A DNA stretch of 33,391 bases from Saprospiraceae bacterium (lineage in GTDB: Bacteria > Bacteroidota > Bacteroidia > Chitinophagales > Saprospiraceae): contig JAIYAV010000374.1 in the NCBI GenBank assembly GCA_027488855.1, positions 1 to 33,391 of the forward strand. Reading direction: 5' to 3'. The position numbers were made by a program, and so were the translations under genes. The first letter of the stretch is position 1. Each line of letters opens with the position of its first letter. The notes under the pieces were generated by a model. It made no database searches and was not told the origin of the DNA. It was given only the letters and a program-made list of their open reading frames with translations. Shown here in pieces: positions 8,084 through 14,781 of the stretch.

Positions 8084-9421
8084 TTAACTCAATTGATCTA
8101 AAGTATTTAACCCCTCCCTCAGTACCTCCAACACCCAATCCACCTCCTCCTTCGTCACCACCAGCGCTGGCTTCAAATTCAAAATATTCCCCTGAATCAA
8201 CTTGAACGAAATCCCCCGCTCCATACAAAATCCCATCAATTGATTGGCGGCCTCAATGGCCCGGGTTTTGGTCTGGCGATCTTTCACCAAATCCACGGCC
8301 AGATTGAGGCCAAGGCCACTGACATTGCCGATGATCGGAAACGCTGCCTGCAACTCCAACAACCCAGCCTTGAAGTATGCCCCCAGCTCATGCGCATGCG
8401 CGACCAGCTCTTTTTGCTCCACTTCTTCAATCACCGCTTTGGCCACCGCAGCGCAAAGTGGATTTTTCTCATGCGTATAATGCCCAATGGACTTGTTTTC
8501 CAATACATTGAGCCCTTCGCGGCCAATGATGCCCGCATAAGGGATGATTCCGCCACCAAATCCTTTTCCTACGACGATAATATCCGGCGTTACAAAATGT
8601 TCACTGGCGAACATCCTGCCCGTACGGCCAAAGGCGGTGTAGATTTCATCAAAAATGAGCAGGATGTTGTGGGCTTTGCAGAGCGCTTGCACCTGTTCCC
8701 AATAGTAGCGGGTGGGTACGGTGGAATTGTAAAAAATGGGTTCGCTGATCAGGGCGGCGATTTCGGGATTGAACTCAATTTGGGCACGCAATTGCCGCAG
8801 GTACTCGTCGTCGATTTGTTGCTGATCCGTCCAGCCCCAGGGATTCCGGTAGTAATCCGGCAATTCAAGGTGAATGGCTCCAGGAATCACTGGCCCAACT
8901 CCTTCCCGAAAATGCGCATCTGCCCCCAGGGAAACCGCCTGAAAACCCGCCCCGTGGAAAGTGCCATAATAGGAGAGGGTCTTCCACTTGCCCGTATACA
9001 ATTTGGCCAGCATTACCGCCATTTCGATGGCTTCCGAACCACCAGGGCAAAAAAGGACCCGGGTAAGTCCCTCGGGAGCAACACTCACCAGCTTTTCCGC
9101 CAATTCCACGGCTGGCTCATTCGTAAACCGACGAGGGGCAAAAGTTAGGTTTTCCGCAATTTGCTGCTGAATGGCCTGAATTACCCTGGGATTTTGGTAG
9201 CCCACCGTATGTACCCCATTGCCATGCAGGTCAAGGTATTTTTTGCCCGAACCATCATAGATGTAAGCGCCTTCGGCGCGGGTGATAGTGTTGAAGACGG
9301 GGGTGGAGAGGGTTTGGTGAAAAAAGACCTGGGCATCGCGATCGAGCAAGGCTTGGGTAGCGTCGTTGTTTTCGATGACGAGGGAGCGAATGTTCTCGCC
9401 TTGGTTGACGGGTGCTGGCAT
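8084..9421 (-). CDS. Class III PLP-dependent aminotransferase
   Basis: This is a 445-aa fold-type I pyridoxal-phosphate enzyme of the class III aminotransferase family (ornithine/acetylornithine/GABA transaminase type). Visible hallmarks are YLDLHGNGVHTVGYQNPRV (about 64-82), PGGSEAIEMAVMLAK (about 126-140), the PLP-binding aspartate in IFDEIYTAFGRTG (D258) and the Schiff-base lysine in VVGKGFGGGIIPYAG (K286). The FAPRRFTNEPAVELAEKL segment recalls lyase-like members such as the phosphonate enzyme PbfA, so an ammonia-lyase activity is possible, but I cannot fix the substrate. It is the last gene of a three-gene operon, 11 bp after a small membrane protein gene. No phosphonate or amino-acid biosynthesis neighbour helps. 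Confidence 0.88.
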   Translation of the reverse strand: MPAPVNQGENIRSLVIENNDATQALLDRDAQVFFHQTLSTPVFNTITRAEGAYIYDGSGKKYLDLHGNGVHTVGYQNPRVIQAIQQQIAENLTFAPRRFTNEPAVELAEKLVSVAPEGLTRVLFCPGGSEAIEMAVMLAKLYTGKWKTLSYYGTFHGAGFQAVSLGADAHFREGVGPVIPGAIHLELPDYYRNPWGWTDQQQIDDEYLRQLRAQIEFNPEIAALISEPIFYNSTVPTRYYWEQVQALCKAHNILLIFDEIYTAFGRTGRMFASEHFVTPDIIVVGKGFGGGIIPYAGIIGREGLNVLENKSIGHYTHEKNPLCAAVAKAVIEEVEQKELVAHAHELGAYFKAGLLELQAAFPIIGNVSGLGLNLAVDLVKDRQTKTRAIEAANQLMGFCMERGISFKLIQGNILNLKPALVVTKEEVDWVLEVLREGLNTLDQLS

Positions 9422-9432
9422 GGTGGATCTTT

Positions 9433-9678
9433 TTAGCCAAGAAGGCTATTTCCAAAATAAAATCCAAGGATTACCATGATGATCAAAAAGCCTAACTGGA
9501 TGAGTTTCGCTTTGATACCAGGTAGTTTTAGGATAAAGTACAGATTGATGATTAGAATAGAGCCAAGTATGATTTGAATAATGGTAGAAATTGTGGGATG
9601 AACACCAGATGCGCGTTCGATCGTTAGATAAATCAAACAACCCAATAAAAGGGACAAGTTGGAGGCTGGACGATTCAT
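9433..9678 (-). CDS. Small membrane protein, function unknown
   Basis: This 81-aa protein is almost entirely hydrophobic, with three predicted membrane helices (about 8-21, 29-51 and 58-79). I do not recognise a family. It is supported as a gene by its context: the start codon overlaps the stop of the upstream GNAT gene (ATGA), and its stop lies 11 bp before the aminotransferase start, so all three are likely cotranscribed and translationally coupled. Confidence 0.7.
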   Translation of the reverse strand: MNRPASNLSLLLGCLIYLTIERASGVHPTISTIIQIILGSILIINLYFILKLPGIKAKLIQLGFLIIMVILGFYFGNSLLG

Positions 9679-10151
9679 TGTTGATTATTTGGTTTAGCTA
9701 TCCTTTTCTCATAAAACACACTCAAACCCGTAATCGGATAATCCCCATAATGCTCAACCACCGAATACCCCAACTTCCGATACAGTTGTTGCGCAGCCGC
9801 ATGGTACACGCCAGTTTCGAGATTCAACTGCATGATGCCTTGCTCCTGAGCATAGGCCTCCAGCTTGGAGAGGATGTTTTCCGCTATGCCCATTCCCCGG
9901 TGGCTTTCTTCCACGAACATGCGTTTGATTTCGGCGTAGTCGCCCATGATTTTTACGGCACCGATGCCGACCAATTGGGAGTCAGCGTAAGCACCAAGCA
10001 TGTGGGCACCACTTTTGAGCAGGACTTCGATGGAGTCGAGGTGGCAGTTTTCCCGGCCGTACAATTCGATTTGGAAGGCGTCCAGTTTGGCGATGAGGGA
10101 TTGGACTTGCTCATCGGCGGGGGAGACTGTGGTGATGGTGATGGGTGTCAT
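9675..10151 (-). CDS. GNAT-family N-acetyltransferase
   Basis: This is a 158-aa GCN5-related acetyltransferase that transfers acetyl from acetyl-CoA to an amine. The family's acetyl-CoA loop is visible as EIKRMFVEESHRGMGIAENIL (motif A, R/Q-x-x-G-x-G/A type), followed by motif B-like LETGVYHAAAQQLYRKLGY. This resembles the common PhnO/YhfO-like stand-alone GNATs, whose substrates are diverse. I chose the ATG at 10151 (MTPITITT); an in-frame ATG at 10178 is possible, and a further upstream extension would run into repeat DNA. First gene of the operon with the small membrane protein and the aminotransferase. Confidence 0.88.
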   Translation of the reverse strand: MTPITITTVSPADEQVQSLIAKLDAFQIELYGRENCHLDSIEVLLKSGAHMLGAYADSQLVGIGAVKIMGDYAEIKRMFVEESHRGMGIAENILSKLEAYAQEQGIMQLNLETGVYHAAAQQLYRKLGYSVVEHYGDYPITGLSVFYEKRIAKPNNQQ

Positions 10152-10202
10152 GTTAAAAGGTTGAGGAACATGAATCATCTTGAAATTCCAAAGCGACATA
10201 AT

Positions 10203-10427
10203 TTTCACAGAGAAAGCACAAAGAGGCACAAAGGACACAAAGTTAGACGTAGACTACGCTTTGCTTTGGGGGCGATAAAAAAATAAGTGATCATTTTGCC
10301 AGAGGATTAGATAAGTAAACGTTTCATTTCAAGTGTCTTATCTAATCCTCTGGCTTAGGAAAAATGATCACTTATTTTTGCCCCACTACTTTGTGTCCTT
10401 TGTGTTCTCTTTTTTCTCTTTGTGATA
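10203..10427. repeat. Long imperfect inverted repeat, MITE-like
   Basis: The two arms converge on a 21-nt centre. Perfectly matched blocks include CCAGAGGATTAGATAAG (10299-10315) with its complement at 10337-10353, the AAAAATAAGTGATCATTTT block near 10279-10296 with its complement at 10361-10379, and the CACAAAGGACACAAAGT block with its complement near 10389-10405. The left arm carries about 27 extra bases (10244-10270), so one arm has been altered since the element formed. It fills the space between purE and the GNAT gene. Confidence 0.85.
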
Positions 10428-10485
10428 AAGAAATGTCGCTTTTGTAGTGTTTATGAAAATTTCGGAATGACTCATGTTTTGCCAT

Positions 10486-11001
10486 TTATTTTTTCATCGA
10501 TCGTTCATACTCCTCGTATCCTTCCTCCTCCAGTTTGCGGTATTTGACGGCGACTTCTTCTTCCAGCTCTTGCTTGTATTGCACTACTTTATCCAGCACG
10601 ATGGAATGATGTGCCCCAATGATCTGTGCCGCCAGAATACCCGCATTTTTAGCCGCATTCAGTGCCACGGTTGCCACAGGAACTCCATTGGGCATTTGCA
10701 GGATGGACAAAACCGAGTCCCAACCATCGATCGAGTTGGAGGATTTGATCGGCACGCCAATCACGGGTAGGGGAGACAAGGAAGCCACCATCCCTGGCAA
10801 ATGCGCCGCACCACCTGCCCCGGCAATAATGACCTTCAAGCCACGCTCATGCGCATTTTTGGCGTAGTGAAACAAACGTTCGGGGGTGCGGTGTGCCGAA
10901 ACGATGGTCACTTCGCACGGAATGTCGAAGTATTTGAGGATATCGGCGGCTTGCCGCATGATCGGTAGGTCTGAATCCGATCCCATGATGATGCCAACCA
11001 T
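10486..11001 (-). CDS. purE: N5-carboxyaminoimidazole ribonucleotide mutase
   Basis: PurE converts N5-CAIR to CAIR in de novo purine synthesis in the cytoplasm. The 171-aa protein shows the class I hallmarks: [13 protein letters not shown] at the N-terminus, [14 protein letters not shown] with the active-site histidine (about 32-45), the [14 protein letters not shown] loop (about 58-71), and PVIGVPIKS / [19 protein letters not shown]. The C-terminal tail is charged and helical. The partner purK is not next to it. The gene stands alone, bounded by two unrelated palindromic elements at 10203-10427 and 11059-11222. Confidence 0.97.
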   Translation of the reverse strand: MVGIIMGSDSDLPIMRQAADILKYFDIPCEVTIVSAHRTPERLFHYAKNAHERGLKVIIAGAGGAAHLPGMVASLSPLPVIGVPIKSSNSIDGWDSVLSILQMPNGVPVATVALNAAKNAGILAAQIIGAHHSIVLDKVVQYKQELEEEVAVKYRKLEEEGYEEYERSMKK

Positions 11002-11058
11002 ATTTTTGTTGAATTGATAGCGTTTGGTAAATAAACGTTAAAATTAGAAGTAGAGCTT

Positions 11059-11222
11059 CTTAGGAACGGAAATAAAATAAAGTAAACACCTGACTGGCTC
11101 TTTTTTGATTTTGCTGCGTTACTCCTCAGTTGCGTAGGCTTGCTATGCGCCTTCCTCGTGCCTTGCCAAATCAAAAAATAGCTCAGTCAATTTGTTTACT
11201 TTATTTCATTTCCGTTCCTTAC
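11059..11222. repeat. MITE-like element with about 54-bp imperfect inverted repeats
   Basis: The left arm (about 11060-11113) and right arm (about 11165-11219) are reverse complements with a handful of mismatches, sharing GGAACGGAAATAAAATAAAG, TGACTG and TTTTTTGATTT blocks. The interior of about 50 bp is GC-richer and contains GCGTAGGCTTGCTATGCGC. It lies between the divergent purE gene and the acyltransferase-like gene and ends just before the latter's promoter. Confidence 0.85.
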
Positions 11223-11224
11223 CC

Positions 11225-11256
11225 TTGCACGAAAGTATATTTTTTACCTAATTTTG
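11225..11256 (+). promoter_or_regulatory. Bacteroidota-type promoter of the acyltransferase-like gene
   Basis: A -33 TTG at 11225-11227 is followed after 21 nt by TAATTTTG at 11249-11256, a full match to the -7 consensus TAnnTTTG. Transcription would begin near 11263, about 55 nt before the proposed TTG start codon. Confidence 0.6.
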
Positions 11257-11318
11257 CACAGATTTTCGGAACCGGGCCATTACTTTTTACTCTAGAATGC
11301 GTCTAATGGCCGAAATCT

Positions 11319-12554
11319 TTGACGAAAAATAACCACAAAGCATTGAGCACCGTTTCGCCATCTCTTCCCGTATCACCAAGTGCAGCACCCAAAAAGCGGA
11401 TTGTTTTCCTGGATGTACTCAGGGCTTTTGCCATCATGATGATGTTGCAAGGCCACTTTGTAGACACCATGCTCGATGACCGTTACCGCGATCTGACCAA
11501 CCCGATTTATTGGACCTGGCATTTCATGCGGGGACTTACGGCACCGATCTTTTTCTTTGTGAGTGGAGCGATTTTTGTGTTTCTGATGCTGCGCGATTCG
11601 GGTCCCTGGTACCAGAATGTGCGCATTCAGAAGGGCTTGCGGCGGGTGTTGTTGTTGCTCTTTTTGGGCTATATCCTCAAGTGGAATTTCCTCTACGTCT
11701 TTAGCTTGAAGTTTTTCCCTTCCTTCTTCTTTGTGGATGTGTTTCACATCATTGGTCTGGCGATTTTTACGGTTATCGCCGTGTTTATCATCTATCAGTA
11801 TACCCGTATTCCTTTGCCGCTGATGTATTTTGTACTGGCCTTAACGGCTTTTTTGATTTCGCCCGATGTCAAAGCCCACGATTGGTCAGCTTTGCCCATT
11901 GTTTTACAAAACTACTTCATCAAAGACCACGGATCTACTTTTACCCTTTTTCCCTGGATTGGTTTTTCGCTCTTTGGGGGCGTGGTAGGTTGGCACATGA
12001 ATCGCTGGCCTAGTTTTTATCATACCCAGTGGGCACCTTTGTTGTTCATAACCCTGGGAATCTGGATCCATTATTCAGTAAACGACATCTTGAATGGCCT
12101 ACACCACTTGACCACCATTGACCATTTCAGATTGGCTACCTACAACAATGCCTCTTTTTGGCGGCTTGGGCACGTATTCATCGTCTTTTCCATTTTTATC
12201 TGGATCACTAAAATTTTTAAAAACATCCCACCCTTGGTGATGAAAATCGGTGGCGAGACTTTGGTCATCTACAGCGTACATTACGTGTTGTTGTACGGTA
12301 CCTGGTTTGGTATTGGGGTGCGTTCACTGGGGAGTCATACCTGGACGCCTTGGGCAGCGGCCATTGGGGCAGTGTTGTTCCTGACCTTTTTTGCGTATTT
12401 GATTTACCGCATTGAGGAGATTCGTTATTTCCTGTATCACCTGCTTCCGCATTACTCCGGCTTGTACTATCGATTTTTGCGCCTCAAACTGCGGCGCTTT
12501 TACCTGGATAAACGGGGTGTTTCGACCAACATATCCGCCAAAAAGGAGAGATAG
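11319..12554 (+). CDS. Multi-pass membrane protein, HGSNAT/DUF1624-like acyltransferase
   Basis: This 411-aa inner-membrane protein has about ten hydrophobic helices. The start of the first helix, KRIVFLDVLRAFAIMMMLQGHF, with its RxxD/H-type motif and the following FMRGLTAPIFFFVSGAIF, is typical of the heparan-alpha-glucosaminide N-acetyltransferase-like (DUF1624) and acyltransferase-3 groups, which move acyl groups onto cell-envelope sugars. The second signature is the late GGETLVIYSVHYVLLYG. The first 27 residues are low in complexity and rich in Ser and Pro. No ATG exists in frame before residue 40, so I take the TTG at 11319; a GTG/ATG alternative is absent. The acceptor is unknown. The gene converges on the Nudix regulator with a 122-bp gap in which I see nothing notable. 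Confidence 0.82.
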   Translation: MTKNNHKALSTVSPSLPVSPSAAPKKRIVFLDVLRAFAIMMMLQGHFVDTMLDDRYRDLTNPIYWTWHFMRGLTAPIFFFVSGAIFVFLMLRDSGPWYQNVRIQKGLRRVLLLLFLGYILKWNFLYVFSLKFFPSFFFVDVFHIIGLAIFTVIAVFIIYQYTRIPLPLMYFVLALTAFLISPDVKAHDWSALPIVLQNYFIKDHGSTFTLFPWIGFSLFGGVVGWHMNRWPSFYHTQWAPLLFITLGIWIHYSVNDILNGLHHLTTIDHFRLATYNNASFWRLGHVFIVFSIFIWITKIFKNIPPLVMKIGGETLVIYSVHYVLLYGTWFGIGVRSLGSHTWTPWAAAIGAVLFLTFFAYLIYRIEEIRYFLYHLLPHYSGLYYRFLRLKLRRFYLDKRGVSTNISAKKER

Positions 12555-12676
12555 TACCCACTTATGGATATTCTACTTGGAAGACTTCAATTGCGCATGG
12601 CTTATGAAGTTTTTGAAATAACCGGTCTCAATTCATGTCCTTTGTTTCTAGAAGATAAAAATGACCAGGAGTGCTG

Positions 12677-13372
12677 CTAGCCAATGATCCTAAAGCCTTT
12701 TTCCTTTACGCTTTCATAACCAGCCTGGTCAAACGAATAAAGGAAAGAGCCTTTTTTGGAATTGCCACGCAGCTTTTCGTCGGTTTTGAACAAAATACCC
12801 AGGGAGAGCATCTTTTTGCTGAAATTGCCTTCGTCAAAATCACGATCGTAAATGGCTTCGTACAAGCTTAACAGTTGCTTCATCGTGAACTTCTCCGGCA
12901 ACAATTCAAAACCAATCGGTTGATAGCCAGCTCTTCTGCGCAAGCGGTAAAGTGCAGCGTCCACCATTTGTTCATGGTCAAAAATGAGTTCTGGCCGGGC
13001 TTTAATCGGAAACCAGTGGGCATCGTAGCTTTGGCCCAACTCTTCGTCGTAATCTTCTAGTTTGATCAGGGCGTAATAACAAATCGAGATGACCCGTTCA
13101 ACCGGGTCGCGATTGATGTCGCCGAATAAATAAACTTGTTCCAGGTAGACGTCTTCTAAACCCGTCAATTGATACAAAATACGTTTGGCACCGTCGTTCA
13201 GACTTTCTTCCTGACTCAAAAAACCACCCATCAAAGACCATTGGCCTTTGGCCGGTTCCATGCTGCGGTGAACCAGCAAAAGTTTGAGTTCCTGTTTGTC
13301 AAATCCAAAAACAATGCAGTCAATAGCTACCTTGAAAGAGTCTGCATTGTAGGTAAAAGGTACCTTAGTCAT
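12677..13372 (-). CDS. Nudix-derived transcriptional regulator (NrtR/AraR-like) with degenerate Nudix box
   Basis: The 231-aa protein joins an N-terminal Nudix fold (about 10-145) to a C-terminal winged helix (about 150-231), the architecture of NrtR and of Bacteroides AraR, which sense sugar or nucleotide metabolites and repress catabolic operons. The Nudix box reads GFLSQEESLNDGAKRILYQLTGL: compared with GX5EX7REUXEEXGU, the metal-binding glutamates of REUXEE are replaced (RILYQL). Hydrolase activity is therefore unlikely, and the domain probably only binds ligand. The C-terminal part FTMKQLLSLYEAIYDRDFDEGNFSKK is the conserved helix-turn-helix region of this family. It has no obvious regulon partner next to it; the fad operon upstream ends with a terminator. 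Confidence 0.88.
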   Translation of the reverse strand: MTKVPFTYNADSFKVAIDCIVFGFDKQELKLLLVHRSMEPAKGQWSLMGGFLSQEESLNDGAKRILYQLTGLEDVYLEQVYLFGDINRDPVERVISICYYALIKLEDYDEELGQSYDAHWFPIKARPELIFDHEQMVDAALYRLRRRAGYQPIGFELLPEKFTMKQLLSLYEAIYDRDFDEGNFSKKMLSLGILFKTDEKLRGNSKKGSFLYSFDQAGYESVKEKGFRIIG

Positions 13373-13402
13373 TGATTTGTTGTGATTTTAAAGGGGGTAA
13401 GT

Positions 13403-13449
13403 TAAAAAAAATGTCCAACTTACGGTTATTAAACCTACAAGTTGGACAT
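13403..13449 (-). terminator. Intrinsic terminator of the fadN-fadA operon
   Basis: An 11-bp perfect stem (13411-13421 with 13439-13449) and a 17-nt loop are followed on the minus strand by eight T residues (13403-13410). It lies 54 bp after the thiolase stop codon and 31 bp before the Nudix gene, so it separates the two; some read-through is possible because no clear promoter for the Nudix gene is visible. Confidence 0.85.
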
Positions 13450-13502
13450 GATTTTGTTCGAAAATGTTTGGTAGCGGAGTCTAAGTACGCTAAAATACGT
13501 CT

Positions 13503-14672
13503 TTACACCATCTCGTAAATTCCAGCAATGCCTTGACCACCCCCTACACAAGCGGTGACCATGCCGTATTTTTTATTCTGGCGGCGCAACTCATTGAACA
13601 ACTGCGTAGACAATTTTGCCCCGGTACAACCCAGCGGATGCCCCAGTGCAATGGCCCCACCATTGACGTTGACCTTATCCTTATCCAATCCTGCCTCCTG
13701 AATCACGGCTAATGCCTGTGCGCCGAAAGCTTCGTTGAGTTCGATCAAATCGATGTCGCTGAGCGAAATGCCCGCTTGTTTTACCGCCTTGGGAATAGCT
13801 GCACAAGGCCCGATTCCCATGTACATCGGATCCACGCCACCTACAGCACAGCCAAGCATGCGTGCAATGGGTTTAAGGCCCAACTGTTTGACCATTTCTT
13901 CACTCACGACGAGCACAAAGGCAGCTCCATCTGAAGTTTGCGAGGAGTTACCCGCAGTCACGACTCCACCATTTGCGAAAGCGGGTTTTAGCGCAGCCAA
14001 ACCAGCTAGGGAAGTTTCACGGCGTACACCTTCGTCCATGGCTATGGTGAATTCTTTTTCAACCCGTTTGTCGTTTTGAACAAACACTTCTTTGACCTTC
14101 ACCGGTACAATTTCATCGGTAAATTTGCCCGCGTCGATGGCTTGAGCTGCCAATTGGTGCGAGCGCAGGGCGAATTCATCGGCTTGTTCGCGGCTGATGC
14201 CGTACTTGTGCGCGACTGCCTCGGCGGTATGTCCCATGCTGGCCAAATAGTTGGGCGTCGTGCTGGCCACTGAATATGCAGGTGCCAGTTTGTAACCCGT
14301 CATGGGGATCATGCTCATGCTTTCCGTTCCGCCAGCGAGGTAGATGTGCCCCATGCCCGCCCGGATTTTGGAAACGGCCATCGAGATGGTCTCCAGACCG
14401 GAGGCGCAATAACGGTTAACCGTGACACCAGGTACTTCCTGCCCCAGGGCACGGAGAGAAATCTGGCGGCCAATTTGAAAACCTTGTTCCCCTTCGGGGT
14501 TGGCGCAACCGACAAATACGTCGTCGACCAGCTTGGGGTCAAGCTCGGGTACCTGCGCCATCAGGTGTTTGATGATGTCTACCGCCAGGTCATCGGAGCG
14601 GTAGTTTCTGAAGCCGCCGCGTTTGGATCTGCCAACGGCGGAGCGATATGCTTTGATGATGTATGCTTCCAT
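13503..14672 (-). CDS. fadA: Acetyl-CoA C-acyltransferase (3-ketoacyl-CoA thiolase)
   Basis: This 389-aa thiolase performs the last step of fatty-acid beta-oxidation, cleaving 3-ketoacyl-CoA with CoA to acetyl-CoA and a shortened acyl-CoA. The acyl-accepting cysteine is in NRYCASGLE (C89), the NEAFGAQALAV motif and the catalytic GGAIALGHPLGCTGAK histidine follow, and the C-terminal CVGGGQGIAGIYE carries the second catalytic cysteine. Length is normal. It follows fadN after 109 bp that contain two REP-like hairpins, and both genes share the terminator at 13403-13449. The order fadN-fadA matches the Bacillus-type operon. Confidence 0.95.
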   Translation of the reverse strand: MEAYIIKAYRSAVGRSKRGGFRNYRSDDLAVDIIKHLMAQVPELDPKLVDDVFVGCANPEGEQGFQIGRQISLRALGQEVPGVTVNRYCASGLETISMAVSKIRAGMGHIYLAGGTESMSMIPMTGYKLAPAYSVASTTPNYLASMGHTAEAVAHKYGISREQADEFALRSHQLAAQAIDAGKFTDEIVPVKVKEVFVQNDKRVEKEFTIAMDEGVRRETSLAGLAALKPAFANGGVVTAGNSSQTSDGAAFVLVVSEEMVKQLGLKPIARMLGCAVGGVDPMYMGIGPCAAIPKAVKQAGISLSDIDLIELNEAFGAQALAVIQEAGLDKDKVNVNGGAIALGHPLGCTGAKLSTQLFNELRRQNKKYGMVTACVGGGQGIAGIYEMV

Positions 14673-14688
14673 GTTTTTCGCCTAATGT

Positions 14689-14747
14689 CCCACGACTGAA
14701 GTCGTGGGCTGGTGATTTATATGGCCTCCCACGGATGAATCCGTGGG
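14689..14747. repeat. Pair of REP-like hairpins
   Basis: Two perfect 20-nt palindromes, each a 9-bp stem closed by a GA loop, lie at 14689-14708 (CCCACGACTGAAGTCGTGGG) and 14728-14747 (CCCACGGATGAATCCGTGGG). They share the CCCACG start and end and differ in the inner stem. They occupy the fadN-fadA intercistronic gap, where REP hairpins can slow 3' decay of the upstream message. Confidence 0.85.
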
Positions 14748-14781
14748 GTGGCGATGGTTTTAAAACAAAGCGCTGAATTAC

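Noticed and set aside
12555..12676. 26-codon frame at 12597 in the gap before the Nudix gene
   Set aside because: No start signal, no recognisable sequence, and a length expected by chance.
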